The position numbers and the translations under genes are program-made. A stretch of 64,000 bases of DNA, taken from NCBI GenBank assembly GCA_019454045.1, contig SKCR01035576.1, positions 1-64,000 on the forward strand, written 5' to 3'. Positions 21,739 to 33,748 of the stretch are shown piece after piece (the first letter of the stretch is position 1; each line of letters opens with the position of its first letter). The DNA comes from Zanthoxylum bungeanum (Eukaryota > Streptophyta > Magnoliopsida > Sapindales > Rutaceae). Below the pieces are notes generated by a model. The model searched no databases. It had not been told where the DNA came from and saw nothing but the letters and a program-made list of their open reading frames with translations.

Positions 21739-24166
21739 CTACAAAAAAACTATATCATTTGTATCAGTTCTAGCAATCTCTCCGGAAATCTCAGAACTTG
21801 GTTGGAAGTGAACTACGTTTAGAGTAATACCAGGGTGCAGATGACCTTTCGGAGACTCCATCAGGTGCATTGCGTAGACGCAGAGTCCTTCTTTCTTGTC
21901 AGTCCCACGAGAAGTCTCAATGAGATTAATCATTGTGGGGATGTTTCTTGCACTGTGGAAACAAGCAAAAATTCTAAGCTCTGAGTCTGAATCTTTTCTC
22001 TTAATTGTTCTATGCTTGTAAGTGACTCTATTACTTGCTTTTGGATTTGGTTTATATACTGCCATGACTAAAGGTGTTGTGATAAACGTTGTGAAGACAG
22101 CCATGAGAGCCATAATAGCAAATGTTTGATCATTCAATACCTGCAAAAAAACATCAATCAGCTACAATAATCAAAATCAAATAACCAAGCATGGATAATA
22201 ATTCTTTTTACCTTTCTGTCTTTTCCAATGTTGAGGACAATGAGCTCCACCAAGCCTTTAGTGTTCATTAGGAACCCAAATGCTAGAACCTCCTTGAAAG
22301 GAATTTTGCAGGCAATGGATACAGTTACAGTACCAATGATATTTCCAAAACATGCTGTCACTATAACTAAACCAAGGAAACCCCAGGATTGAAGCCCTTC
22401 GATGGTTGCTACATTGGTCTTCAATCCACTGGAAACAAAGTAAAGTGGAAGGAAAAGGCCGGATACAAGACCCTCCAAAGCTGATGGGCCAAGTAGTATT
22501 CCTCCCTGCAAAAACAATACCAAGAACAAAAATCATGTGTGTATTTTTTTGCTTCATAGGAATTTTTTGGAAATTTTTCATCATGAAGGAAGGCTTTTCT
22601 CAAAAGGCCAAGCAACATAGTTAGAGATTTATCATTCCAACCATTGATGCATTTTAAATGGAGAATATGAACAATAAATTCTAACTTTGAGAAACTTTTA
22701 CAACCAAAAAAATACACATAACAAGGCATACCTTCTCAACTGACAATACTTTTCCGACTAGAGAATGTGCTAGCTCTGAAAGAAAAATCAAGAAAGAATT
22801 AAGAATTAATGTCATCATTAGGTAATTTTATACGCATAAATTTATGTATTTGTGGTTAAGAATACTCGAAGTTCTTAACTCCAAATATTGGCCTCACCTT
22901 TAATCTCCTCCAATATTATAAACAAATAGTTCTCATAAAAATAAAGAAATAATATAGCTTCAGAAACTTCTCTATTGCCTTATTTCAAAACCCATCTTCA
23001 AGAAATTAATTATGAATATGACTTTCATTCCATATAAAACCGAGTTCATATCTTCCAATCATCATGCTTACAGACAGTAGATACAAGTAACAGAAGCACA
23101 ACTTCACAATAGGCCCAACAAATAATCTTACTCGATCTTTATTTTCCAAAAAACATAGACCACTTCCTTTCAACATCCAAAAGAGACCAATAAACTCCAC
23201 TCAATATCATCTATGCTAAACTTAATATCTGCAAGTTCAAATCTTATCAAGTTAAACTATTATCATCTGTTAGACTCTGAAAGAAAGGATTTTAATGAAC
23301 CCATATTAACAAGACATCCATGAAAATTCATTAGTGTCTCATTTAAATAAATAGACAAATTCATGAATATCTATCTATACAAGCTTCTTGAATCTCAGTT
23401 AAAGCTTCATACTTTTTGCAACCCATCCATTAAAATTCAGAACTTTAGACCCCGAAATGGAATAATTGTAGAATCTCTCTAATCCAACAATCCATGAAAT
23501 CATAATTTTACATCCAGGAGCTCAACACAACTAACTCTTAAATACAAGAACCAAGTAAAAACAAAATAATCATTTCTCCATACAAAACAAACATACCCAG
23601 CTGAAAAGGACGAAGATTTAACAGAAACCAAACCTGAAAAAAAAGGATAATTGCCAAAAAAAAAAATTCATGAACTAAAAACAGTGCAATACAATAGTTT
23701 AATAACAGAAACCCAAACCAAAAACAAAACTTGCACACACGTACAGGAAGCAATGACCAAAATTCTAAATTAGCAACCCAGAAGTAAATTAATTTCTCAA
23801 AATGCAATTACTCCTAACATTATAGCAAAAACGTAAAGAAAACAAAAACTAGAAACCCAAAGAAACACAGAACTCACTTGGCGCTAAATCATCAAGAGCT
23901 CTGGTTCTGAAGTTAAACAGTGGAAGAACTGAAATACCCACAGGCAGAATCGTCTTCCTCTTGCTAAAAATGTTATCTTTTGGGTCTTCTTTTCTTCTTT
24001 CAACCTGACCTTATTTCTTCTCTTTCTGTTTGCATTTTCAAAAAACCCAAAAACCTAGAAACCCATAGAAATGAAAAGAGAAGATAACCAGAGAAAAATA
24101 GTTAATTACCTGCGCTTGATATATCGCGCAGCTTTCCTGTTTCTTATTGAGAAATTTCAAAATCAT
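21739..24166 (-). pseudogene. Chimeric CHX-like gene in the CACTA element, five putative exons
   Basis: On the minus strand an ATG at 24166 starts a chain of exons: 24166-24110, 24004-23878, 22775-22732, 22505-22212 and 22140-21739. All four introns (105, 1102, 226 and 71 bases) have GT and AG ends and the frame stays open, giving about 307 residues with stop TAG at 21741-21739. The last two exons are clearly plant CHX cation/H+ exchanger: [48 protein letters not shown] and VLNDQTFAIMALMAVFTTF. In full-length CHX proteins the first two motifs are separated by several membrane helices, missing here; much of the C-terminal domain is also missing. The first three exons are not recognised and probably come from elsewhere. 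A working antiporter is unlikely. The two CHX exons are certain homologues; the upstream exons are predicted from splice sites and phase only. Confidence 0.65.
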
Positions 24167-24509
24167 TGAATAATAATGGGAAATAAATATTTTGCCACCT
24201 AATAAATAGCTTGAGAAGAAGTGATTTTGATGAAGTAGATTAGAAGTATATCACCATACCTCTCAAGATCGGTCCACTACTGCTCTACTTTCCGAAGTGA
24301 CCTTGTGCTGAGGATTTTCGAAGAAGTGCTGGTGGGTTTCGTTTGATGCTGAGGGGTGGGATTTTGGTGGATGTTTGAAGAAATGCCTAGGGATTTTGGT
24401 GGATTTTGTGATTTTGGTGGGTAAAGATTGATTTTGGGGATTTTTGTTTTGTAAATAAAAAATTTATTCTGGGAGCTGTAGAAAACGTGAAAGGGCGCCA
24501 AAATTTTTT

Positions 24510-24765
24510 GGTAATTAGTGGGGAAAATATTTCGCCACTAAAATTGGATTTTTTGCCACTAATTCTTCATTTCAGTGGCGAAATTATATTTCGCCACTAA
24601 AAGTGAAGAATTAGTGGCGAAATATATTTTCGCCACTAATTTCGCCACTAAAAGTTTTTTTTTAGTGGCGAAATAATATTTCGCCACTAATTCCGCCACT
24701 AAAAATTTTTTTAGTGGCGAAATGTAATTTCGCCACTAAAATTTCGCCATTAAAGATGTTATTTC
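24510..24765. repeat. Right subterminal repeat array of the CACTA element
   Basis: About ten exact GTGGCGAAA/TTTCGCCAC motifs in facing pairs, mirroring the left array. Confidence 0.85.
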
Positions 24766-24919
24766 TTGTAGTGACTATAAGCCAATGAGAAACTCTAAAA
24801 GAGGATTATGAAGCTCAATAATTAGAAAGAAATAAGAGAAAAATTTATTAATTATAATTAACAAAAGAAGAAGAAGATTCTAATCATCATGGTACATTTA
24901 CGTAGGAAATCATTATTGG

Positions 24920-25841
24920 AAATTTGATTTAATTACGTCGCAACGAAAAATTCATTAATTCGGAATTAGCGAACTTGAGCCCGGGAGTGTTTGCGGGCCC
25001 ACTCAGATTTTGAATCAATTGGGGCCCACAAGTCACATCACCACTCACATCACCTAGTCACTTTATGTTGATGGGTTTTGGTGAAGTTGGTGATTACTTG
25101 TCCTACACTCTTTGCAAAGATGATGCATGAATGACTAATACCAAATATTTGGTATATCTTTTTTTTTTTTAATTGATTTTTGAAATCAAAAAGGATAAGT
25201 CAACACATCATCTTTGCTACACATATTCACGCCCATTTTGAAAAACAAACCCTCTCCAATTTCCTCTCATTGCCGAGAGCTTCAAGGAAGAAACTTTGAA
25301 TATTTGTTGCAAATTTTCAAGAGCTAGCACTCAAAGGAATCATAACAAAAGTGTTAGGGAAACTTTCTCAAGAGCTTGGAATCACCATTAATCTTGGAGC
25401 TTGGATTCAAATCTCAAAGAAAGCTTGGGAGCGCTATTCAAGGAACAAAGTTTTTGTTCTACATACATCCTCTCATCCGTTCAAAGTGAGTATAATTCCG
25501 TTATACTTCTTTATGTATTCACTTAATTTTATGCTTAAATTGATCTTGGAACTAAATAGAAATCCAACAGTAATTACATCTAATCTTATATTTCAACATC
25601 TAGTAACAAATGTACTTCATGCAACTTTAAGAAGGTCAATATCATACAAGTGTCAACTTGAGGAATGAAATCTCCACTTACAGAGGAAACATAAGACTAT
25701 AAGCCAATGAGAAACTCTAAAAGAGGATTATGAAGCTCAATAATTAGAAAGAAATAAGAGAAAAATTTATTAATTATAATTAACAAAAGAAGAAGAAGAT
25801 TCTAATCATCATGGTACATTTACGTAGGAAATCATTATTGG
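24920..25841 (+). repeat. Tandem duplication copy 2 with CACTA empty site
   Basis: 922 bases: end of a copia B-type LTR (24920-25569, donor-like GTGAGT at 25486), GTAAT (25570-25574), then flank to CATTATTGG at 25841. At 25696-25698 a single ACT stands where copy 1 holds ACT-CACTA-ACT, so this is an unoccupied site. In several positions it matches the copia B 5' LTR better than copy 1 does. Confidence 0.92.
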
Positions 25842-26929
25842 AATAAAGGACAAGCAAAGTCAGGCCCATCTAACACACAATCACAACCCAAATCCAACTA
25901 GACCCTGGAATATTAGACCCAAGACCTTTGAAGATATAGATTTTCACTACTTTTTGCTCATTCATCGAACTGGCGTCTTCCATGGGGAGAATATATAATT
26001 ATCTTGTTCTTCACTAAAAGAAATTCTATAAAAATTATTATAATATGACATGTATGCATCATATACCGTATGCATAAATTTAGAGTAAGAAAACTACTCA
26101 AATAAAATTTAAAATGTAGGTAATTCTTATAAGAAGTACCTACATGCACAAATCCTAATATGTTTAATAAGTCTGCCTAATGAAGTGATGGTGAGTATGA
26201 ATAGTTTAAAACGGAAAAAGCATGTGGATAATTGCATCTGAGTTCCACCTCGTACACCAACAACAAAAGCATGTCTGGGTATGTAAGTGAGAAATGAAAG
26301 GAGTGAACTCACAGTAGCCTAAATCTGACAACCTAATAAGCAACCTAAACTCTTGCACGCGATTATATTTCACAGAAATACTATATGCCATATGAAAATA
26401 TCAACCCATGCATTGAAAACGAGAAAATTCTTGACATGCATGCTTGATTGACATGCGAAACATGCGCCATACATTATTATTATTGAAATTTTAGGAAGTA
26501 CAATTATAAATGTTGTATCATGCACCTAGGAAAGAAAATTCAATCTTAAAAGTACTTGAATTTTGAAAATTTACTTGGAAATTTTAAGATTGAATTTTGA
26601 AAATTTACTTGGAAATAAAACTATTGAGAGAAATAACTTCCCAAAGTATTACATGAATACAACAATTGAGTGATGGCGAGCTTGGTCATCATTACTATAA
26701 AACCTTTTGATAAGTTAATCTTTGGAGATTTTTGAAGGTGAAACAATGTGAGAAATTCTAATAAACCAACAAAAGGATGGCTTAAGAAGGACATGGTTCG
26801 GTTTCTGAAACCATTCAGTTCCAAGATACAGACTTCGAAATGGTGACACTACCTGGAGCGTAGGAAAAATTGGAGTAGAAGTTGCGGAGAGAAATTTTGG
26901 CACTATAATAGTCAACTAACAACAACATA
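25842..26929. other. Spacer without recognised genes
   Basis: AT-rich. Contains a 17 bp perfect inverted repeat (26535-26551 with 26582-26598, 30 bases apart) and a direct repeat of 26 bases (26556-26581 and 26590-26615). Short open frames here resemble nothing I know. Confidence 0.5.
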
Positions 26930-27928
26930 AGATTGGCTGAAAGAATCAGGATTCTGGAGAAAAAACAACCAAAATTAGTGATTGATGAGGAAGCACATGT
27001 TGAGACACTAACTAGAACTATGCTGTCAGAAGGACCATAGGTTCCATACTTGCTGCAACTATTTCAGTTACATCCTATCATATCCCGAGGCTGAAGTAGT
27101 AGTCAATGATATAGTGAGACATGAATTGAAAAATGTGCTGGGAGCATCTGCACATGAACTATTATCAAAAACATCCCATGATGTTATTGTCGAGGCAGCT
27201 TGGAGGATCAATACCTCCCCATTTACTAAACATTTATTGAGTGTGGACAAGCCAAAGAATATACAAACTCCCATCTTTGGTTTGTTTAATGGATACTCAA
27301 ATTCAGAGCCAGATTTATTCTAGTTCCTACAAAAGATGAATCTGACAATGAGTGAAGATGCATGGTACTGTAAGGTTTTTCTAACCAGTCTGGAAGAGGA
27401 AGTATTAGACTGGTTCAGATCTTTTCCACCAACTCTATTGGAAATTTTCAGTCTTTGTCTTTCGAAGACCATTGATAGCATCTTCGGGATGAAACAGAAA
27501 CAATTGGAGATAATAAAAGTATTCTTGCTCAGATTCAATTAAGTTATATTGTAGATAAAAGAATGCGACACTAAGCTTCATGCAAAGATATATGGCAAGA
27601 CCTTCCCGAAGAACATCCACTATGTAGAGTACATAGCATGGAAGGACTTCCAAAGTATGAAGAAAGTAAATCTCAAAACCCAACAGTGGATTACAATAGA
27701 GAAGAATGACAATTTTAGTCAGTTAGAGGATTAGCGTATTGCTGCCATCACTAATGGGAGAACAACCCCACCAAAACCTAGCCAAACATCTACCACAAAA
27801 CCACCAGAAAGAAGTGGTCAACTCACAAACCTCATTAAAAAAAATTCATGAACCTCAACCCAACAAAAACCTCAAATAAAAAGCAAGCAAGCCAACCCAG
27901 ACTAATGACATCCCTTTAAATACCAACC
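26930..27928 (+). pseudogene. gag: Ty3/gypsy gag remnant, left part
   Basis: Broken frames encode a retrotransposon gag domain. FTKHLLSVDKPKNIQTPIF and FNGYSNSEPDLF are in the frame 27114-27323; MNLTMSEDAWYCKVFLTSL and EEEVLDWFRSFPPTLL are in 27336-27542. The pattern of a capsid core with a (L)DWF-SFPP motif is that of plant Ty3/gypsy gag, probably Tat type. Stops occur at 27321 and 27540. It continues to 27928, where a copia solo LTR interrupts it; the remainder resumes at 29782. Confidence 0.8.
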
Positions 27929-29776
27929 TGTGGACAATTATGACCCATATCATCACTATTTGTAAAAGACATTGTGGTTTTTGTACAAATTAACTATATG
28001 ACAAAGGAAATTACTATTTTATCATTTTGTATTTAGATTACTTTGATATATAAATGATAAAAGTCCTTATAATTAGTTATGGAATAATAAGACATGAGAC
28101 AGTATTAATCCACAAACGGTTTAATCATTAAATATCTCTAGTCGTAGAATTATCGAGATTGGACATCGATAATACATAATAGACTAGAGTTACACTTGTG
28201 CGCGTTATGGATGCTTAACGACATAGTTCTCATATATTTAAGTATATGATACTTATGCAAGTGTGATAGGAGGTTCTATTAGCCGTTCGACCGGGAACAA
28301 CTTCTTTATGGATAGACCCCTCGGAATCCCATTGATAGTATGACTATGTGTCAATGGGAATCTACATCGGGGTAGGTGTATGTGGTCTTAACCTGACACT
28401 TGCATTGTGACAATCAATACGCTTTGGTTTTGGTCGTCCGAGGCTTTAATAGGTTCTGCGTACGCCTCTTTTAGGTTTACTGAGAATCGTAATGTATTGG
28501 GTGTGATGTCAAGATGGAAGTATCACTTCAGTTATATAGAGAAGATGATCATGCAGGGATATAGAACTAGTACTCTTATATGCTGCAGCTATCGGGATAA
28601 TATGACTAGGTCATGATTATCCGATTACAGAGACTAGTTGCTAGTGATCCGATATATGCTTCGTAAGGGGCAGACACAATTCTAACCCCAGGCCTAGTAT
28701 ATGACATCCGATACTGGATCGTAATACGTAATACATAGTATACTATGCCTGATATAGATTATATATTTTTCGTTAAATATTTCTGGAGAATTGGGTAGGC
28801 ACGGTGCTTTGCTAGAAGCCAACCATGTCTTGCAAATCAGTAAGAATGTGGTACGACATACGCACGTGTTCGGATAATCCGATGACCGTATTTACTGCCA
28901 ACATATCTGGGGATCTCTTGGGTTGCTTCCCAAAGATTCACCGATGATATTTGACTAGAGCAGAATTAATCTGGAATTAATTATGAGAGAGAGAAAATTA
29001 ATCTAAGATTGATTGTGGCAAGAATTTATCTGGGATAAAATTCAAATAGAAGAGAACACTATTAATTTGGAATTAATCAATTAAATAATATATTGGATAT
29101 ATTAATTGAAATCAGATTTCAATGCGGAATTAAAATTGGATTTTAGTTCAGCTGAACGAATTAATTTTGAATTATTTCGTAAGGTACTTTCATAATAATT
29201 TTGCTAGACATTATTATTTAATTAAATTGGATTTAATTACGTCGCAACAGAAAATTCGTTTAATCGGATTAAACGAACCTCGAGCCCGAAGTGTGTTGAG
29301 TAACCCAAGTTGAATTTTGAATTTAAGTGTGAAACCCACTAACTTACATCACTCATTAGTTGATGGAAGTGGGTGAATGCATTTAATGCATTTCTTTTCA
29401 ACACAATTTTGTTATGCTTTTTGGAAAAACATATACACCTTTTTGAAATATGAATTTTGGTAATTGTTTTAGAAAACAAAAATATCAAAAGCAAAAACTC
29501 TCTCTCTCCTCTTCACATTTCCGTGAACCATCTTATTCTCTTCTCCATTGATTTTGTTTCAAAATCTTCCAAGCTAGCACTTAAGGAGTCTTGTGAGGTG
29601 ATAGGGAAACTCACCATTGGGTTGGATTCATTCAACAAAGCTTGGAGTTTCTTCAAACATACAAAGAATTTTTGAAATCCAACATCCGTTCAATGTAAGT
29701 TTTCTTGCAAACTTTCTTGATCATTCACACACAATATCATGTATTAGAGACCTTGGGCATGTTTAGGACACTAACA
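27929..29776 (+). mobile_element. Copia solo LTR inserted in the gypsy gag
   Basis: 1848 bp LTR of the same copia family, starting TGTGGACAATTATG (one base shorter than TGTTGGACAA) and ending CTAACA, flanked by perfect CAACC repeats (27924-27928 and 29777-29781). No internal region, so it is the product of LTR-LTR recombination. TATA-proximal hairpin at 28239-28255 (spacer ATG), donor-like GTAAGT at 29695, 81 bases before the end. Confidence 0.95.
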
Positions 29777-29781
29777 CAACC

Positions 29782-31262
29782 CTACCAAAATATAGGCTAA
29801 AAACAAGAACTCTAACTTGTTCAGAGAGCCTAAACCAATAAAAACCCCAAAAATACAAAGACCCAACCTATATTGTGCATTCCATAAAGATATCAGACAC
29901 AAAACCAGCAACTGCTTTACCTTGAGAAAAAAATCCAATGGCACATTGGGAATGAGCATTTGTAGCAGTTTAAATAGGTTTTTGGATCCTCAGGAAGCTA
30001 GGAGAAGACTTCAAAGGCAAGGCTGAGTAGTGCTGGAGATGATTAGCTCCCACTGGAGATTTATATAATCAGGCACCAGAATGAATCGGGCTTAGATAAG
30101 GTGGCTGTTGAGTTCCTCGGGACGAGGATTAATTCGGGAGACACTTGTACTATTCATAGAAGGCCTATATAAAGCACTTTTAGAGAATCATGAAGGGCCC
30201 AATATAGAAAAACCTCTCAGGTAGAGAGGTTCGAAGTGGAAAAGGCTCTGAGTGCAATAATTTTGGTCATTATTGAAGATCAGGCCTCCATAACATTTAC
30301 ACGTAAGTACTTGGCTAAAGTTGATTTTCCTCATATTGATCCACTCATCATTTCATTTATGGGGAGTATCCTAATACACTAGATTCTAATGGATGGTGGA
30401 AGCATTGGTGAGATCTTGTTTGAGGATACATTTTAGAAGATGAAGCTAAAACAGTAGGATCCACGTCATTATAAGTTTATAACACACTTCTCGTTGCCTT
30501 TGAGGGAATAAGGCTGAACCCAAGAAGTATAATTTTCTTGACAGTAACTACGGGTGTGAAGATCGTGTGCATAGATTTTTATTTGTAGATACATCTTCGA
30601 CAAATACCATGATTATAGGATGCAATTGATTTATAACATGTAAGCTGGCCTTGAACACTTCATCAAGTGGTAAGGTTTATCAACCCATTCGATGAGGGGA
30701 CGTTTGACTTAAAAGGGGATTAGCTGATGACTTGACAATACTATGCTCTTATAGTCCATCTAGCGAATAATAATAAAGGAGATAATGGGAAGAGCATTTC
30801 GGAGATGAAGAGGCCCTTGAAGAGGACCAACAATAATTATATGACCTAGTTCTAAAATAGTTTATAGATGATAGTAGCTATCACGCTCTAAACATTGAAA
30901 CACTAGAGTCCCGACCTTTGGATCCGACATTCCCAAACTAGAAGGTTTAGATTAGGTCAAAATTGATAAAGAATGAGAGAGATGAATTACTCAATTTTTT
31001 CCTGGATAATGCCATTGTTTTTGCATGGACGCATGAGGACATGCCCAGAATTGACCCAAGTCTGGCTTGTCAATGATTGGCATTTAATAGGGATGCGAAG
31101 CCTGTCCAACAGAGGCAAATTAGGTTTGCTCCGGAGAGGAACCAAATAATTTCTGATGAAGTTGAAAGGTTATTGAAAGTTGGCTTCATACGGGAAGTGA
31201 GAAACCAATAAAGGGTTTCCAACGTGGTAGTGGTATATAAGAAGAATGGAAGCTGGAGATGT
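29782..31262 (+). pseudogene. Ty3/gypsy gag end, protease and RT start, right part
   Basis: Continuation of the element interrupted at 27928. Seen in order: gag zinc-knuckle-like region YCAFHKDIRHKTSNCF with LDPQEARRRLQRQ (29817-30026); a retropepsin-like VLMDGGSIGEILFEDTF (about 30386-30436); and the start of reverse transcriptase with FAWTHEDMPRIDPS, RFAPERNQIISDEVERLL and VGFIREV (about 31019-31200), ending near KKNGSWR at about 31257. These are hallmarks of plant Ty3/gypsy pol of the Tat type. Several stops and frameshifts are present. The RT palm, RNase H and integrase are absent; sequence changes character at about 31262. Confidence 0.85.
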
Positions 31263-33748
31263 TGGGGTTGGGGCTCTAAGCGTCGATCTGTATTGTATTT
31301 ATGACAAGTTCATGAATATGAGTAATTATTTTTTCCATAATATTATCCATTTAATGGTAGTATCTCTTGTCTTTTATATACATATTTGATCTAATTTAGG
31401 TTAGATTGAAACTAATTGAAGTTTAGTTATATATATATATATATATTAGAAAAGGACTCGAAAATATACAGTAGTTACACAGTTACAATAAGGTTATAAT
31501 TGACATTCAGGGGTGTCACTACTTGTGTTATATTATTAAATAAAGTTCATGGTCAAGACTTTTTGACATGGGTAGATTAGTAAAATCTGTTTAAATAAGG
31601 AAATATCTTATATCGAGACTTGTTCTGATGGTTTATCCTAATGAACCATTAGTATTGGTATAAACATTGTATTTTTACGCATAGCCTAATGATGAGTCTT
31701 TTATGGGGACACCACCTGAAAGCTTGGAAAGTTACAAGTCTAAATATCGAAATGAGAGAGAACTCTACAGAATTTTAAAAAAAATAGCCAAGTCTCGGCT
31801 GGCCGGATGTATATTAAAAAAACTCTAAATCCGGCCTAACATAAGATAGTTTTCAGTGAATGTGTAGATGATCAATCATTAGAATCACGAATCTGATTAA
31901 TATCTGGCCAGTTATATATTTGAAATAAATATCCAGCTAGAGATGTATCGAGTTGTCAGTGAGTGTGTAGATTGTCAATTATTGAAATCACAGACTTGAG
32001 TGTTGTTCGTCCGGATTTATATCTCAAGATAAACATTCAAACAGACATAGATCAAGTTATAGCTCATGCTGTTATTGGCAATCACTGGATGAGGGGATTT
32101 GATTTCCCTTTTCATCTAATTTTGGTCTTTAGAAATCAACCTCACATAATCAAATTTGAAATCCCTAGTTTTTAGAGCTTGAAACCTAATACCGATACTC
32201 TGAAATTTTAGAGAGAACAAAGGAGAAAAACAGTGAGCAAATCCCACGAAGTCTTTGAAGTTTCCACTTCTGACAAGTAACCTGGAAACCATCCTGCGTC
32301 CAGAGGTGTTTCCTAAGCCAAGCTACGCTTAAAGGTACAAATGAGGACCCCATAAACTTTACCTGCTACACTTTATATTTATATGAAGACGCATTATCTC
32401 CTGTGGGACTCGATATATGTTTGGCCGGACATACAATTATCGTAAAATAATATCTGACCAAAGCTAAAAAAACATTCGACCATATCTAGCTATTATTATT
32501 TTACCCGAATATTGTCCATTAAATGATCGTTTCCCATTAGTATCCAAACATAAATTCCATAGGTGATTCCGAATAGATGGTATTATGACATGTACTCATG
32601 ATACAACTGTACATACCATTGGAAGCAATTATACATGCAAGTCTTATAGAATATGCTCTTATTATTACCACATCCTTTATAGCCTGTTACTGTAACAAGC
32701 ATAATCATGTATTTAGTCTTTATTTCATGTTGAATATCCGACCAGACTTCATTATGTCCGACCAGACATTCATAATGTGAGACAACTGGTCTTCCCTGAA
32801 GCCAAGCCGGGGAGACATGCACCATATTTTGCTCAGTTATATTACTATTAATTTATTTTATAGTCGTTTATTTAATGTTATGCTTACTGCTGTATTACTG
32901 TTATTTGTATTATGTGCTCTTTTATCTTTCTGCTTCACAAGGAACATCTGTGCATACATAAACTATGTCCGGTTGGATATTAATGACATATAAAAATGTC
33001 CGGCCAGGCTTCTATGAAGCCAGGCCAGTGAGATATATGCTCTATTTTGCTTCTCTGTGTTTAAATTTTTGATTATATGATTTTGCATTATAAGACATGA
33101 ATTTGCCTCTCTTCAAACCTGAGTATTATACTAGCATCAGTAAGGGATAATTCCAATCCAATGGTCGACTCGTCCTAGCATGACAAATTAGGGAACACAA
33201 CCTCATCATGGGAGATGGAAAAGACTGTGCCAGCATGCAGAATTCATAAAATCAGTCATAGGACAACAGAAAGGACCATGATAAGACATCAACCACAACA
33301 TAAATAAGGAGTATACATGATAAGGGTACATATTTCCACCAAAAATTCATAGCCCTGAACATACGAGCCGACACAGTAATAGTGGTCCAGCCCCCTATAT
33401 ATCAGCGTCAAAGCAGGAGAGCCCCAACCTCACTCTTGCACGATGACCATGTCACAAAGGGGTGTCAGAAGGCATAATTCCACTGAACTAGATACATCGA
33501 CAAACAACATACAGACGAACAAGTACAAAAGGAATAACCATACTAGCTGATCAACCTCTTTCTTGCTAATAGGAGTCATCCTCTCCTAATAAGCCTATAA
33601 CTCCCTATATGCGATAACCCCCAAATAGACCATAGAGGCGACTCTCAATAAGCTATGAATATAGCTAGCCCGGAGAGTGGGGGAGTAAATACTACAATAG
33701 AACTCTAGTAAGCATCATTCCCAGAGAATGCCACTGAGGTAGGCAAAG
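31263..33748. repeat. Unclassified repeat with CCGGCCAGACAT-like words, left part
   Basis: No gene. Variants of TGTCCGGCCAGACAT recur, near 31800, 31906, 32413, 32737, 32755, 32966 and 32997. The same words occur after copia C at 43869-44455, so this is one older repeat split by copia C (CAAAG on both sides). A TA microsatellite lies at 31427-31447. The class is unknown; a gypsy LTR or its 3' untranslated region is possible given the preceding gypsy remnant. Confidence 0.55.
33744..33748. repeat. Target-site duplication of copia C, left
   Basis: CAAAG, identical to 43569-43573. Confidence 0.85.

Larger units (their letters stand above)
21142..24773 (-). mobile_element. CACTA (En/Spm) transposon carrying CHX gene pieces
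   Basis: 3632 bp element beginning CACTACAACAAAA and ending with its counterpart TTTCTTGTAGTG, flanked by the 3 bp target duplication ACT (21139-21141 and 24774-24776). Both subterminal regions hold many GTGGCGAAA/TTTCGCCAC motifs, typical of transposase-binding repeats in CACTA elements. I see no transposase coding sequence, so it is probably non-autonomous. The interior holds, on the minus strand, pieces of a plant cation/H+ exchanger gene joined to unrelated exons, the pattern of a gene-capturing (Pack-type) CACTA. The paralogous empty site at 25696-25698 confirms both ends. Confidence 0.93.
20365..24919 (+). repeat. Tandem duplication copy 1 (split by the CACTA element)
   Basis: Made of 20365-21141 (end of copia B 3' LTR, GTAAT and flank) plus 24777-24919, 920 bases in total, interrupted by the CACTA transposon and its second target copy. 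It differs from copy 2 at roughly eight substitutions and two bases in a T run. The junction to copy 2 lies at CATTATTGG|AAATTTG (24919/24920) with only two or three bases of shared sequence. Confidence 0.9.

Noticed and set aside
21739..22529. An ordinary host CHX antiporter gene.
   Set aside because: It lies wholly inside a CACTA element with confirmed ends, lacks most membrane helices and much of the C-terminal domain, so it is a captured fragment.
24277..24501. 74-codon minus-strand open frame near the CACTA right end as first exon of the captured gene.
   Set aside because: Proline/serine-rich translation with no homology seen, and the in-frame ATG at 24166 gives a simpler start for the exon chain.
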